A DNA stretch of 64,000 nucleotides from Arachis hypogaea (GCF_003086295.3 NC_092039.1:98972561-99036560), one strand, 5' to 3'; shown: positions 1-12,826, counted from the first letter of the stretch. Notes: generated by a model from the sequence alone, not told the origin. Numbers and translations are program-made.

Positions 1-1074
1 AATGATACTTGCAAAGACATACACTTCGACGCTTAAGTCAGCATGAATTTAAGAGGTATAAGTGAGGATAAGGAATTTGTAACGTATGGCTCCCTTTATA
101 TAGTTTGGGGTTGTTATCTTATCTTATCTTGTTGGCTAAGATAAAAAAAAGTGTTTGAATTTAAATATTGGTTAGGGCTTTATGGTTATCGGGCTAGCTT
201 GGGCCGTGGTGATGGCCAAGGCCTAGGCAACCGGGTTGTAACTACTCCAATAGGGGACTCGGGATCGGGTCTGAAACAGTTGCCCTCGGACCGAAAAAGT
301 GTGTGTGCTCAATCTCATCACTGGAGGAGTTTGTTTTACTGCATGGCCACTAAGGCTAGCATGAAGTGTTGTCCGAGTTCCCTGGCCGAGGTCAGAAATT
401 TGTGGAGTTTGATAGGACGTCTTGTTACTTATTCGTTGCTCTTTTCTTTGATGGGATCTGTCTGTTGTATTTTTCGAGGTGTCATGATGGCGCTTAAATG
501 GGAAGAGAGAGGAATTCATATTTTTCCTTTCTGCCCTTTGTTTTATTTAATTTTGAAACGTTTGGGGTTTTGTTTTAATTTCTTCTTGCCCTTTTACTAT
601 AACTGCTCATTTCTACTTTTCCTTATATTTTCTTTGCCTGCATCTGCCTTTTCTTCTTCCTTTTTCCTTGCTCAAGTGTTTTCCATATTCCTTTTCTGGA
701 GTTGCTCTCGACTGGGTTGTTAGTGCTTTGCATTTATCTGTTGGCACTGTGCTACTACATTCCGCTTCATGTTCTCTCATTCATTTTTCTGGGAATCAAG
801 TTGGTGCTCCCCTTGCCACTTCTGTAATGTTTTGTTTGCTTACTTCTGTATTACGTCTTTTGTTTCCTAAGTAGGGGTAGTAGGGAATTAGGTGCGGGTG
901 CCACTGTTTTGATATAGCTTCATGACTATAGTAGTGGTAGAAAAATGGGAAAAAGGTGCCTTTGCTATTTAGGTGTCTTTTGGTTGCGTTAGTATGGAAT
1001 TTGTATGGTTTTCTTATTCCGGAGAGTGGGCTGACAGTGGTGTCCCTTCGTTTTTAGGTATAACCGTGGAAAAC
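1..1074. repeat. Noncoding flank, probably LTR of the Tat-like element
   Basis: No coding region is supported here. The first 60 bases (an ACTTCGACGCTTAAGTCAGC motif) and the GGGACTCGGG-type stretch near 255-265 resemble LTR sequence of Tat-lineage Ty3/gypsy elements, which fits the minus-strand integrase further right. The outer LTR end is outside the window, so no boundary can be set. Short ORFs on both strands have no recognisable product. Confidence 0.4.
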
Positions 1075-1432
1075 TGAAGGTGCTAGTGTTCCCATTTTTC
1101 CGACTGGTAGCATTCTCAATGCTTACTATTGGGTGACCTCTAATATGTGGGGGACACCTTCTTGGGTTACAGAGGAGGATCTCCAGAAGTTGCACGATGA
1201 GGGTGCAGTTTGTGGAGGTGGTGAGGCGGAGAGACAATACGAGCTTTTGCTTCCCGGGTGGATGAGAAGGTCTACTATATAAACCTTGATTCTCCCTGAG
1301 TCGCTGATTGGTTATGGGTTTATGAGAGTATGTTTACACGGCTGGGGGTGCGACTTCCCTTCTCCCCATTTTTTCAGGCACTATTGAATCATTGTTCTGT
1401 GGCACTGTCTCAGTTGTATCCCAACAGTTGGG

Positions 1433-4400
1433 TAATAAACCCCAATTTTGTGGTTTATCTTGTGTTGAATTTAGTGGATTTTATCAACCTTTCTCACATT
1501 TATTCAATGAAATAGCATGATTTTGTAAATTTCTTCTAAATTATGCTTAAGAGTGAAAACAAGCTTTTTAGGCCCTTAATTTGCTAAATTTAATTCTCTT
1601 TGATTGCATTCTATGCCTTGATATATTTGTTTAGTGTTTTCAAGCTTAGAAAACAAAGATTGGATTAAAGAAGTGAAGAAAAAATGCAAAATGGAGAATT
1701 CATGAAGAAATAAGGATTTGGTGGAAATCATGGCCACGCGTACGCACGTCTCACGCGTACGTACGTCTTACACGTACGCACGTCTCATGCATGAGGAAGG
1801 AAATTCACCAAGCCACGCGTACGCGTGACATTTGTCACGTGACCTCATTAAAGGAACATGCTGGGGCGATTTCTGGACTTACTAGAGCCCAATCCAACTC
1901 ATATATGGAGTTATTAGAGGCCAAATTCAAGAAGGATGAAGGGAGAACAATTAGTGTAGTGTAAAAATCATGCTTTAGGTTAGTGATGAGTGAGATTTTG
2001 TACCGGTTTGGATTTTTCTACTCAAGATAACTTAAGTTGCAAGCATAGACCAAACCGGAAAATTAAATCCCAAACATCAAAGTTTAATATTTTTAATTTA
2101 AATCGAGAGTCATTCAACATCGGGTCGTCTTCCCTAGGAGTGCAATTAAGTGTCATTATTGGCTATGAGGGAATAAGGGGGTTGATTAAAAGAGGCAAGA
2201 AATTAGAGTGCAAGAAGGTAACTTAACATGCAAGAAATTAAAAGTCAAAGAAAGTAAAAGCAATGCAATTGGAAATTAAATACTAAAAGAGCTCTTGGTG
2301 AGGATTGGGTAGTTAGGGCTTGTTATCCTAGTGGTGGACCACAAACATGGTGATTGTGTGCGCGGATTAATCCCAATTAGTAAACCTTATATCGAGGATA
2401 AGTCAAAAGGGCATAATTAACCTCAATCCACAAGTCCCAGCCAACTCACTAATTAACTTAGTGAAAGGCTAGCGTTAGTAGAAACCAAGTTAATTAACAA
2501 CCCTACACAATGTGGAATGGACATCCACCACTCAAGTTCACCCAAATCACTCAATTTCCCAACCAAGAGTGAGAAAATCTATGTAAAAACCCAACCAAGC
2601 ATTTTATCAAATACTTAGTGGGTATGAAAAGAAAGCATTTTAAATGACAAGAAATAATAAATGCTACAACTACCAAGAAAGGAAAATAAAGATAGCTACT
2701 CAATAAAGCAATAAAAGAGGCATGAAACATAAAATTGTATTAAATGTAAATTAAAGTAACAAGAGTGTAAATACATAAAAATGGCAAGAATGGAGAAAAT
2801 AACAAGATAAAGTAATGAAATTAAGACAAGAAAACAAGGAAAGGTAGAAGAAACTAGATTAAAACAATAATTAAAAAGGGAAAATTACAAAGAAAATAAA
2901 CTAAAAACCCTAATTTCTAGAGAGAAGGAGTAGCTTCTCTCTCTAGAAAACAACCTACATAATACTAAACTAACCATAATTTCTCCCTCATTTCACATGG
3001 AGTGAGGCCTTGTCTAATATAGGAAGAATCAGCTTCAGAAGGTCCGAAAATTGGGCTTTGGAGGCCTAGAAATCGCCCCCAGCGATTTCCATTAAATGAG
3101 TCACGCGCTAGGACCTGTGCGTATGCACAGGTGTGTGCGCACGCACACATGCTGATTTTCCTTTTGTGCGTATGCACAGGATGTCGTGCGTATGCAAACA
3201 TGATTTTGTGGCTCTTATGCGTACGCACAGGTGGTTGTGCACACGCACACTCCAATGTGTGCTTCTCCTTTGATTTCTTCATATTTTTTCCCAATTCCAT
3301 GCTTTCCTTCCACTCTCATCAAGTCATTCCAACCTATTACACCTGAAATCACTTATCAAAACCATCAAGGTATTGAATGGGATAAAAGTGATTAAAATAA
3401 GCACAAAATAGCATGTTTTCACAATTAGGCACAATTTAGAGAGAAAACACAAAAGTATGCTATTTGAATGAATAAATGTGGGTTTATATGATGAAATCCA
3501 TTCAAATCATACCAAAATATATCGTTAAATATGGATTCATCAGTTAGTTCTAGGGAGAGAAGCTCCCTCTTCTCTCTAGAAATTAGGGTTTTTGTTTAAT
3601 TGTCTCTTAGATTTAGGTTTCAATTCTTGTTTTCATCTAGCTTCTTTTACCTTTCCTTGTTCTATTGCCATAATTTCCTTAGTTTATCTTGTTAATTTCT
3701 CTTTTGAGCCACTTTTTATGTTCATGAACTCTTGTTACTTTTAATTTCATTTAATGTATTTTGATGTTTTATGTTTCTTTGATGTTTGTTTGAGTTATTG
3801 TTGTTATTTTCTTTCATTTGGTAGTAGTAGGTTTTATTATTTTTGTAATTTAATATGCTTTTATTTTTATGCACCTCCAAGTGTTTGATAAAATACTTGG
3901 CTTAGTCTTAGAGCAGATTTTTTAGTATTCATGGCTTGGAAAGAGAAATTAGGTAATCTTGAGTCATTAATGCCCAATTTGGATTGGTGATCTAGGGTTG
4001 TTAGTTAATCTTGTTTTCATTGACATTACTTATAGATTGGGGTTAACTAGGCATATTTGACTTTCTTTCAATGTGAAGATAACGTAATAGGCTTTAGCTC
4101 TTGATAATTATTGTGTTAGGATTAATGACTAGGATAGAAAATCTTGATTCTCAATCCTTGCCATGAATGCCTTTTATTTAGTATCTGTTATCTTTAGTTG
4201 TTTGATTTATCTTCTTGTCATTTAATTTCTTGCACTTTCACCATCAACCCACCTTTGTGAATCTCATAACCAATAATTGAGCACTCGATTGTAATTTCTA
4301 AGGAAAACAACCCGAGAGTAATACTCTCGGTTATTTTTATTGGGTTGAACTTGTGACAACCAAAATTAAACTTTGATTGAGGGTTTCTTGTCGGTTTAGA

Positions 4401-4462
4401 TCTATACTTCGACGAGACTATTTTTGTGTAAAAATTTTAAACTGACAGTAACTCTCACATCA
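1433..4462 (+). mobile_element. Interrupted solo LTR, TSD TTGGG
   Basis: The insertion is flanked by TTGGG at 1428-1432 and 4463-4467 and exactly interrupts the coding sense of the Transposase_28-type ORF. It begins TAATAAACCCCAATTTTG, a probable TG-to-TA decay of a TGATAAACC-type LTR start, and ends CACATCA. No PBS, gag or pol is present. After removing the nested LTR 1984-3542 and its duplicated target, about 1466 bp remain, which fits a solo LTR. It contains a run of ACGCGTACG-type motifs near 1735-1830. Confidence 0.75.
1984..3542 (-). mobile_element. Solo LTR nested in the previous LTR, TSD GTTAG
   Basis: This 1559-bp segment is flanked by GTTAG at 1979-1983 and 3543-3547. On the minus strand it starts TGATGAATCCATATTTAACG and ends CTCACTCATCA, so it has TG...CA ends. 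It is related to its host LTR but lies in inverted orientation: the stretch with CTCTCTAGAAATTAGGG near 3570-3590 has an inverted counterpart near 2905-2950. A cluster of GTGCGTATGCACAGG-like near-palindromes lies at 3115-3250. There are no coding domains. Confidence 0.8.
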
Positions 4463-5840
4463 TTGGGTGGCCATCCAAAGGTTTGAATTAGTTTGTGATT
4501 ATTTGGAGCTCTCGACTAGTGTGGAGGTCTTCTTATGGTTCTTTCTATGCACCTTTCTGACCAAGGAGGGAAAACACAAAATGGGTTGTGTATCGTTCTG
4601 AACCTAGCTGAATCGGTGGATCTTTGGGTTATTCAAAGATTCCTTTCACAACTTTAAAGAGGAATACTTTAAGGTGGGACCAACTCAGGGGAACCATCCC
4701 ATCTGGCTAACCCACGAGGTGGAATGCCATTTTACTACATCCTAGAATTTTGGTGCCGATGCGTCGTACCTGACACGGGTTAAATACGAGGGTTTGTCTC
4801 CCGAGAATAAAGATATTGCCGACGTTCTATCAGTAATTTTTGGGGATATGCAGTTAAGCCCTCGAGACGTTATGCATCTTGTGGCATGTCGGTTTTACGT
4901 TGGTGGGTTTACAAAGTTTTCTCTCATTTTTAGTTTAATTTCTTTGTTTCCAAAGTTCGAAAGTTGATGTGATTTCTTTCCTTCTTTTTAGTTAAGATGG
5001 CTGGAGGTTTGACTACACTTGCAAGGTTGAACGCTGCCATGACCCGGGATGTCGGGAGCGAGGGCGGCGAGGCCTCACCGTCAATACCGCAGTCCGTGGT
5101 TCAGCCGGACTTGCAGACAGTGTCTCAGGAGGTGTCCTCGGCGGGGGTGACTGGTGCTGAGGCCAAGGTTGAGGTTGTGGAGGTCGTGGTTCCTGGACTG
5201 GGTAAGAAGCGGAAGAGGACGACTGCGGGTAGTTTGGGGGAGAATTTGAAAGAGAAGGGGCATGTGCCTTCTGTGATGGACTAGAGTTACGATGCTCTGG
5301 CCTTCATTGACCAGCACCTCCTGCTGGGTACCGAGGAGTTTTTCCATGACTATGATATTGTCGGGAAGGCAAAGTTTGAGTATCGCACTCTTCTCCGTTC
5401 GAATGTTATTATGCAGACGACAGAGCCGATATGGACTCAGGTGATCCTTTTGGATGGCAAGCTTCGTCAGTCATAAGTGAAGTTCATAAGATAAAGGAGT
5501 AGCTGAAGGTGGCCAAGGCTGCTTGTTTGAAGGCTGTGAAGGCAACCAAGGACGCTGGCTCAAAGATGCTCCGTATTTCTGAGTTAGAGACTTTGCTCCT
5601 TTCTCAACTATATTGAGAGTAGAAGTGGGCAGCCAATGCCGAGGTGGAGACGCTAAAAATTAAGGTTGCTAAGTTGAGCAAGGAAAAGGAAGGCCTTCTT
5701 ACAGATGCCAAGGACGCGATCCCGGCAACAAAGGAGACGCTGAAGGCTCAGGTTTGAGTGCTGGCCCCAGATGATGATATGTCAGTCATAGGGGCATTCT
5801 GAACTGTGAGGGATGGAGGGGTTGTAGATTTGGAGTTACT

Positions 5841-6339
5841 TTGTTTTATCTTTCTGAAAAAGTTTATAAGTTTATAAGCCGTTTGTTGGCATGACAATTT
5901 TCTTTTACATCTGTACGCTGTCTGTTCAGCATGTATGTTTCTTGTTGGCAAACAATTTTTTTAAGTTAGTAAGCCATTTTTTTTTGCTACTTTAAACTGC
6001 TTCTGGAGGCCTTTTTCATGGGCCATTGTTATCAATGGATTGTGGGCCTCCTGGTGGGCTGTTTCGGGTATTTATGCTTAGTGGATATCCGTTTGTGTTG
6101 GCCTTAACGGAGATTGGGATCCGGGGTAGCTGTTCGTACCATGTTTCTCGGGTAGTAATTTTTGGAGTTTTTAAGAAAAATGGTAGCTTTTATTTAGTAC
6201 TGGGCCTCGTTAAAAATCTCTTGTTTTGGGTAGGAAAGAGTGCCCGAAGAAATGACGATACATAAAGGAAATATTAAAACTGGTAAAAATGAAGGTAATT
6301 ATGAAAAACTGTAAGAATGACTAAAGAAAATTAACAAAA
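5841..6339. other. Spacer between the antisense ORF and integrase
   Basis: This is noncoding sequence between the two convergent reading directions of the Tat-like element, with GT-rich and T-rich stretches. No domain was recognised. An ORF at 6026-6265 has no recognisable product and is probably chance. Confidence 0.4.
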
Positions 6340-6865
6340 TTACTGAACCGCTAGTGCTTTCCTATGAGTAGTAGCGCCGTAGGTTTTCAGCATTCTATGA
6401 TCTCGGTAGTTCGTTTCCACTAAGTCATTATAGCTTGAAGGCTCCTTTTCCGATTACAGTCTTGATTCGGTAGGGTCCTTCCCAGTTGGGTGTGAGTTTC
6501 CCTTCTCCCAGGGTAGGGGATCGATGTTGTTACACCGCAAGACTTGGTCTCCCTTTCTGAAGTCTCGTTTCACTATGTCTTGGTTATACCTTAGGCTTAC
6601 CCTTTGTTTCAAAGCCAACTCCTATAGGTGGACTATCTTCCTGACTTTGTTTGTGAGGTCTTGCTCTGCTTCTTCATTGTGTTATCCTATAGTTCTCCTT
6701 GGGGTTAGTTCCCCGATTTCCACAGAGATAACTGCTTCCAGGCTGTATGTTAGCTGGAAAGGGGTTTTCCCGGTTGAGATCTATGGTGATGTTCGGTACG
6801 ACCAGAGTATTGATCCAAGTTTGTTGGCCCACAAGCTTTTGGCTTCCTCTAGCCGTTTTTTTAGC
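6340..6865 (-). pseudogene. Ty3/gypsy integrase, C-terminal half (Tat-like)
   Basis: On the minus strand this reads K-R-L-E-E-A-K-S-L-W-A-N, then L-W-S-Y-R-T, T-G-K-T-P-F-Q-L-T-Y, V-E-I-G-E and L-K-Q-R-V-S-L-R-Y-N. That is the classical C-terminal part of the integrase core of plant Ty3/gypsy polyproteins, followed by the R-D-F and G-P-Y-like tail region. There are in-frame stops. The reading starts exactly where the LTR insertion at 6871 begins and continues from the other half at 12223. The target duplication CCTTT is part of the integrase coding sequence. The product would act in the nucleus, joining cDNA to chromosomal DNA, but this copy is dead. Confidence 0.8.
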
Positions 6866-8811
6866 CCTTTTGTAACAACTCTAATTTTTGCACCAACACG
6901 AGTTTTTCTTAAAATAATATTTTAAAGTGATTAGTTTTATTTTGACGAGTCGACTTCGAACCCCGAAGTAAAATAAATAGTAATATAATTTAATTATTAT
7001 GTTATTTATTTATTTTACTTGCTCTAATAATGATAGAGCCTAGATAATAATATTAATATTATTATCAAGTCCGACTTTTGTCGATATAAATAATTATCAG
7101 TATTTCTTGATGAGCTTAAAGTTGCTAATGCTTCATTATATATCTTTTGCCATCAAGTTACTAATGTCATTTATATTAGTAACTCATATATAATTACCCT
7201 TATATATATATATATATATATTATTACTTGTGTAATAATATATCCAATTTTTATAATTATCTATTTAAGATATTTATAACTTGAACCGTCCCAACACTTT
7301 AATTTGCCAAATCACCCTTCCACTAAATTAAAATTCTTCTCTAATCACCATTTATTATAATTAACCGAACCATTCCTTGAAAAGAAAAGAAAAGAAGCAT
7401 GGAATCACATTAAACAATGGCATTTCATTAAAGACAACCTTAATCATCATGATATATTATCATCAGCATATCCCTTAATTCTTTTTAATTTCCAAATGAC
7501 CAAACAAAATGGAGAAACAAAAACAAAAGAAAAAACAAAAAATCTTGTGACACCTAACTACTTATTATTGTAAGCATAACACCTAATCACTTTATATCAT
7601 ATTAATCATCATCAACTAACTTTATTTGGTTTCATTTCAAGCACGGTGAGAAGAGAAGTGACCGAGAGTGAGAAAGAGAGAACCGTAACCCCACCAAACT
7701 TTCGGCTTTGATTTCTTGTGATCCGTAACCCTAATAAAAAATCTAATCCGATAAAAGTGTTCGTATCCTCCTCCTCTACGTGTTGGCGTCACTTTTGATT
7801 AGTGAAAGTCGACGGTGACATATTTCTCCTACCTCTTGAGTTCGACCAACTGGAGTTCTAGGAGGCATAGACGATTCCGAATGTTTTCTTCTTCGGTGGC
7901 TCGGTCAGAAAGCTTCTCCGGAACCTCGAATATTTTAATTTCGTAAGGAGGTAGGGTTTCGGTAAATTCTCACTGATTGAATTTGAGTTGGATAAGTGAA
8001 TGATTGTTGCGGTTAATTATTGATGGAGTTTCGTTGACTTTATATTGAATTTTGTAGATATATTGTTATAAGTGATTAAGCTTGTGATTTGGTTATGTTT
8101 GTGCTGCCCAAACCGTGCTAATGAAATTGATTTGGGGATGTCATTGTGTTATTTTTGAATAAAATGGGTGAGGTTTAATGGCCGAGAGATTAAACTAAAA
8201 GCTGTGAAAAATCGGTAACCGAAAAACTCAAAAATGGATTAAAATACAAGTAATATTTTGAAAGGAAAGGATTAAGAGTTTCGGTTTTGATATAAAAGAA
8301 AGATTAGTAATTATGCTTTATTTTTAAAAGGTAATATTGTATTTTTATATAAAAATTGAGGTATAACTTGTAATTGTATAAGCTTTCAGGTATTTTGGAT
8401 AATGAGTAAAGTTTAGGGATAAAATGGCTATTTTATAAAAATTTAGATCATATTTATAAATATAAAAATAAGTGAGGATTCAAATATAATTTTATAAAAT
8501 ATTGAGATTGAAAATAGAATATGAAAAAGTTTGTGATTTAGAAAGTAATTAATAAAAGTTTTAAAAATAAGGTTTTATAAACTAAGTTTTAAAAAGAGAT
8601 TATAAATATTATTTTAAATACTTCTTTAAAATTAATCATTTATATTAACATAAATTATTATTATAATTAGTATTTATCAAAGATATTATTTTGTAAGAAT
8701 ATTATAATGCGTAACATTAATGAGTAAGCAAGCAAGCAAAGTAATGTTAAAAACTTTAGAGAATGTAGACTTAATTAAAGAACTTTATAATTCTTTTCCA
8801 TAAAACACTTA

Positions 8812-9224
8812 GGTTGTGTTTGTTTACAGAGATAAGACACTGAGATAGGAATACAAAAACATAAAATCGTGTTTGGTAGAGGAGACATGAATAGAGACAA
8901 TGTGTTCAGAGACACTAAATTAGTGTATTTTGTATCCATCCTGACATGAAGGACACGGGGACACTAACAAGGGACAAAACTTATTTTCCATTTTTTCTTT
9001 CATTATTCTTATTAATTTTTCATGATTATATTTTTTATTATTACGTTCTTCATCTAAAATTTTTAAATGAAAAAATGAGAATAAATTGAATTTTCAAAAT
9101 TTATTCTAGTTTATCACCAAACAGATTACAAGAACACAATATTTTGTGTCTCTGTCTTTCAGTGTCTTGTCCTGTCCTATTTTTAGTATCTTGTCCTGTC
9201 CTGTTCTCAAAAACAAATGCAGCC
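8812..9224. mobile_element. PIF/Harbinger-type (Tourist-like) MITE, TSD TTA
   Basis: This 413-bp element starts GGTTGTGTTTGTTT and ends AAAACAAATGCAGCC, which are imperfect inverted repeats. It is flanked by TTA at 8809-8811 and 9225-9227. It has no coding capacity. A decayed copy in the opposite orientation lies at 31684. The 3-bp TTA duplication and the GG... termini are typical of PIF/Harbinger-derived MITEs. Confidence 0.75.
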
Positions 9225-9283
9225 TTAGGGAGAGGCGAGGGAATAATGCCAAAATAATTTATATTATGGAATAATAGGAAAAA

Positions 9284-9320
9284 AGAAGAAGAAGAAGAAG
9301 AAGAAAAAGAAAAAGGAAAG
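9284..9320. repeat. GAA-rich microsatellite
   Basis: A run of GAA units followed by GAAAAA variants. It produces spurious Phe- or Ser-rich ORFs on the minus strand. Confidence 0.8.
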
Positions 9321-10485
9321 AAAAATATTAAAGAAACCTCTGTCATAGAAGAGTAGAGAGAAAAGATTAAAAGAATATAAAGAATCTCTGTCACAGGAGA
9401 GCAGAGAGTAAGAATAAAAGAAACAAAAGAAAGAACGAAACGAAAAGGGGATAAGTAGAAGTATTGTCTGGCCTTGAGAACGAGCTGAGATGATTATGTA
9501 CCTACTGAAAACGAGCAGAGATATGGTGGCGAGTCCACCGAGATTTGCTTTCAGAGATACATCGGCCAATCCAGGGGATGATCGCACTTGCAAGACAGAA
9601 GTTGTTTATAGATATTATCGATACATACATTGGCCAGAGAGAGCCTCACCTGTAAGACCGAGATTGCTTACAGAGGTTATGTTTGCATACATTGACTCAA
9701 GAGAGCTACACCCGTAAAAAAGAGGTTGCTTACAGAGGTTATGGAACTGGAAATCAAACTCAGACAAAGATTGCTGAGTTGCGTCAGGAGCGGATCGAAA
9801 CCGACAGATGAGCTCATTACCTACACTAGGGATTGACATGCATCATGATTGTTTGAGCATATCTTCTATGAATTCTATTTTCTGTGATTGTGTATGTGTT
9901 GTGTTTGTTTTCTCTTTATGTTCTTTAGTTATTGTGTTTGATGCGTGATTCGGTTATTGCTGCTGACTGGGTATAGTATTAAAACGGACTTAACTAACCA
10001 CCCCGACCCTACTAAGAACTCCCCAGTTCTTACCCCTGATCTTCCCCTTTAGATGGAAACAAGAACTCTAGTTAAGATTACTCCTATATATATATATATA
10101 TATATATATATACGAGGACCCAACGAAGGATATGAAGGTGATAGAGATCTCATATTTTGGCTGCAATGATCGATCAGAGACAGTAAGATTTGGTAGCGAG
10201 TTTTGGGTGGCGCCTTCAGTTTAGCGTGGGAATTTTGGTTTAGTCTCTTACTTTTGGATAGATCCACCAAGAGATTCGGAACTGTAAATACTGGCTGAGC
10301 TAGTTTTGGGCACCAGCTTAGGGGCTTCTTATATGGACCAGTGCGCGAAGTGTTAATTATGTATATAGTAGCAAGATATGAAGGGTTGTACGCTAACTTC
10401 TAATATATATATATGGTAGTGCCTTTATATGTATGTATAATCTATGCTATATGTTATGTTTATATATAATGTTGGCCTTGTGTAT

Positions 10486-12010
10486 TGATGAGCGAATATT
10501 TTATACGCTTTTTGGCATCATTTTCATATAGTTTTTAGCATGTTTTGTTTAAGTTTTATTATGTTTTCATAGGATTTAGTGTAAAATTTATATTTTTGGA
10601 TTATACTTTGAGTTTGTGTGCTTTTATGCAATTTCAGGTATTTTCTAGCTAAAATTGAGGAGTTGGAGCAAAAGTCTGATTCAGAGATAGAGAAAGCACT
10701 GCAGATGCTGTCAAGATCTGACCTCCGTATACTCAAAGAAGCTTTTCTGGAGTTACAGAAGTCCAAATAGAGCATTCTCAATGGCTATGAAAAGCTAACA
10801 TTCAGAAGTTTCTATAAATATACAATAGTTTATATTTTGCTTCAGAATTAAAGGCCCAAAACTGGCGTTCAACGCCAGCCATCTACCCCAATCCTGGCGT
10901 CCAACACCCACAAGGAGGTCACCAGCGTCCAATGCCCAAAAGGGGGCCCTTAGCCAGCGTTCAATGCCCCTAAGGAGTCCTAGCATGTGGGAGACACTAA
11001 AGCTCAGCCCAAACACTCACCAAGTGGGCCCCGGAAGTAGATTTTTGCATTACAAGTGTAAACCTATCATATTTCTGTAATCCTTAGTTATTAGATTAGT
11101 ATATATACACAAGACTTCACCATTGTTAGAGACACTTAGACTCTTGCCCGCTTTTATGTTTTATTCTGTATTTCTTCTATCATCATGAGTCACTAAACCT
11201 CCTAGGTTAAGGTTAGGAGCTCTGCTGAGTTTTATGGATTAATAAAAGTACTACAGATCTATTTTCAATATGACTTCGATTCTATTCTAAGATATATCTT
11301 CGTTCTTCAACCTTATGAATGAGTTGAAGTGGCACAAGGTTATCTCTATTCTACATGGGTTCAACAAGTATCTTTCATGGGATATCAATGAACCACTAGC
11401 TTGAGGATACGTCTCTTAGACGGCTAATTCACGACTTCGTTGGGTACTTCTCGAGACATCAGTTCAACCGAGGTATGGGGAGATTAGGATCTTTGTGGTA
11501 AAGGCTAGAATCAAGGCGCAGCATTCTCTGATCCGAAAGATTCGACCTTGTCTGTGGCATTTTGAGTATGATCACCAAGGGGATGAACTGCAGGAGCTTC
11601 ACCCTCACTCAGACTGGATGCGCACTAAACCTGGTGTTCAGCCTAGAGGAAGATTGGCGGCCGCTCAAACCGGCGTTGATCACATACAGCCTGCTATAGA
11701 AGAAATCATTCACAGTTGAAGTATACAGCAAGAAAGTATTAATCCATAAGAACAAAGCATCTCTGAAGTCTTAACCATCTTCTTACCATTAGATTCACAA
11801 TTATCGAGTAACGTTTTGTTTATTTTACTTTTATGCACTTAAACAACTAAATAATTTTTCTATCTGCCTAACTAAGATTTACAAGATAACCACTATTTGA
11901 TCCAATCCGATAATCCTCGTGGGATCGACCCTGACTCACCTCAGGTATTACTTGGACGACTCAGTGCACTTGCTAGTTTAATTGTACAGAGTGTGGGAAT
12001 CCGTGCACCA
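10486..12010 (+). mobile_element. Solo LTR of the FIDEL-type family, TSD TGTAT
   Basis: This 1525-bp LTR starts TGATGAGCGAATATTTTATACG and ends CCGTGCACCA, and is flanked by TGTAT at 10481-10485 and 12011-12015. It belongs to the same family as the LTRs of elements A and B: it shares the start, the palindromic stretch (10860-10975, here mutated to forms such as GGCGTTCAACGCC) and the end region with GGGATCGACCC near 11920. It is nested inside the solo LTR 6871-12222. No internal region remains. Confidence 0.85.
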
Positions 12011-12222
12011 TGTATGCTTTCTTTGATTCTTATTATGACTTGTATATGTTTAATTAGCTGTCCTCGCAAATCTTTTTATAAAGTAAAAGTTTTTCCAAAA
12101 AATTTGATAGCGCGCTAATTCGATTACAGGCTTGATAGTAAAAAGTTAAAGTTTTAGGCAACTAAGTTGGTAGCACTCGGTTTCTAGTATGATCATGACG
12201 TATTGGGAATTGGACCGTTACA

Positions 12223-12826
12223 CCTTTCACGATGATCTTGTTGGCCGTTTCTACTTGGCCATTAGTTTGCGGGTTTTCCATCGAGCTGAACCTTTGGGAG
12301 ATGCCAAGTCCCTCTAGGAATTTTCTAAAGCGCTTATCTGCGAACTGGGTCCCGTTCAGAGATCACAATCTCTGGAATTTTGAACTGGTTTATGACTTGT
12401 CTCCAAAAGATATTTTGGCACTAGGTGGTCGTGATTGTGGCCAACGTCTCGGCTTCGATCCTTTTGGTGTAGTAGTTAATGGCTACTATTAGAAATTGGA
12501 GATGCCCAAGAGCCATAAGGAACAGACCGACGAGGTCAATTCCCCATGTCCCAAAAAGGCGATCTGCTAGAATCATGCTGAGCTTATGGGGGGCTGCTTG
12601 ATAGAGGTCGCGTGAATTTGGCATTACTTGCAGCTTTTCACTAGTTGAAAGGCGTCTCTGATGATGGTGGGTCAGAAGTATCCAGTCCAGATGACCTTTT
12701 GGGCTAGGATTTTGCCCTGATGTGATGGTCACAACATCCTTCGTGAATTTCACAAAGTATGTAGTCCGTGTCCCAACTATGGTGGTGTATTTCGCAGCTT
12801 CTTGCTTTATGGGCTTTGTAGCAACC
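12223..12826 (-). pseudogene. Ty3/gypsy integrase, N-terminal half (Tat-like)
   Basis: Minus-strand reading gives, from the N-terminal side, the remains of the zinc-binding H-H-C-C region (I-H-E-G-C-C-D-H-H in one frame), K-S-C-K-Q-C-Q, then W-G-I-D-L-V-G with the first catalytic Asp, I-V-A-I-N-Y-Y-T-K, L-N-G-T-Q-F-A where the second catalytic Asp motif is disrupted, and H/N-P-Q-T-N-G-Q-V-E-T-A-N-K near the end with the catalytic Glu. Frameshifts are frequent. The upstream end is cut at 12826 by the start of another LTR. RT and RNase H of this element are not in the window. Confidence 0.8.

Larger units (their letters stand above)
1075..5840 (+). pseudogene. Transposase_28-type ORF of the Tat-like element (broken, antisense to pol)
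   Basis: This ORF lies on the plus strand, opposite to the integrase pieces to the right. The first part (about 1138-1432) reads P-S-W-V-T-E-E-D-L-Q, then after a frameshift F-T-R-L-G-V-R-L-P-F and Q-L-Y-P-N-S-W. Coding sense resumes at 4463 with I-Q-R-F-E-L-V and P-S-H-L-A-N-P. This is the pattern of the Pfam family called putative gypsy type transposon (Transposase_28). A probable intron ends in CTTCTTTTTAG just before 4994, followed by MAGGLTTLARLNAAM (4997), a basic KKRKRT stretch and a Lys/Glu-rich, coiled-coil-like tail to about 5840. Several stops and frameshifts make it a pseudogene. It is interrupted by the insertion 1433-4462. Some Tat-lineage elements are known to carry such antisense ORFs downstream of pol. 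Confidence 0.6.
6871..12222 (+). mobile_element. Large solo LTR (interrupted), TSD CCTTT, inside integrase
   Basis: The segment begins TGTAACAACTC and ends CGTTACA, giving the short inverted ends TGTAAC...GTTACA. It is flanked by CCTTT at 6866-6870 and 12223-12227. Removing it restores the integrase reading direction. After subtracting the nested solo LTR (10486-12010) about 3.8 kb remain with no gag, pol, PBS or second LTR, so it is best read as an unusually long solo LTR. It also contains a Tourist-like MITE (8812-9224) and AT repeats near 7201-7220 and 10085-10112. The partly similar sequence at 12827-15290 belongs to the same LTR superfamily. Confidence 0.75.

Noticed and set aside
151..723. 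190-aa ORF near the window start
   Set aside because: Phe/Leu/Ser-rich translation of a T-rich noncoding stretch, with no domain and LTR-like context.
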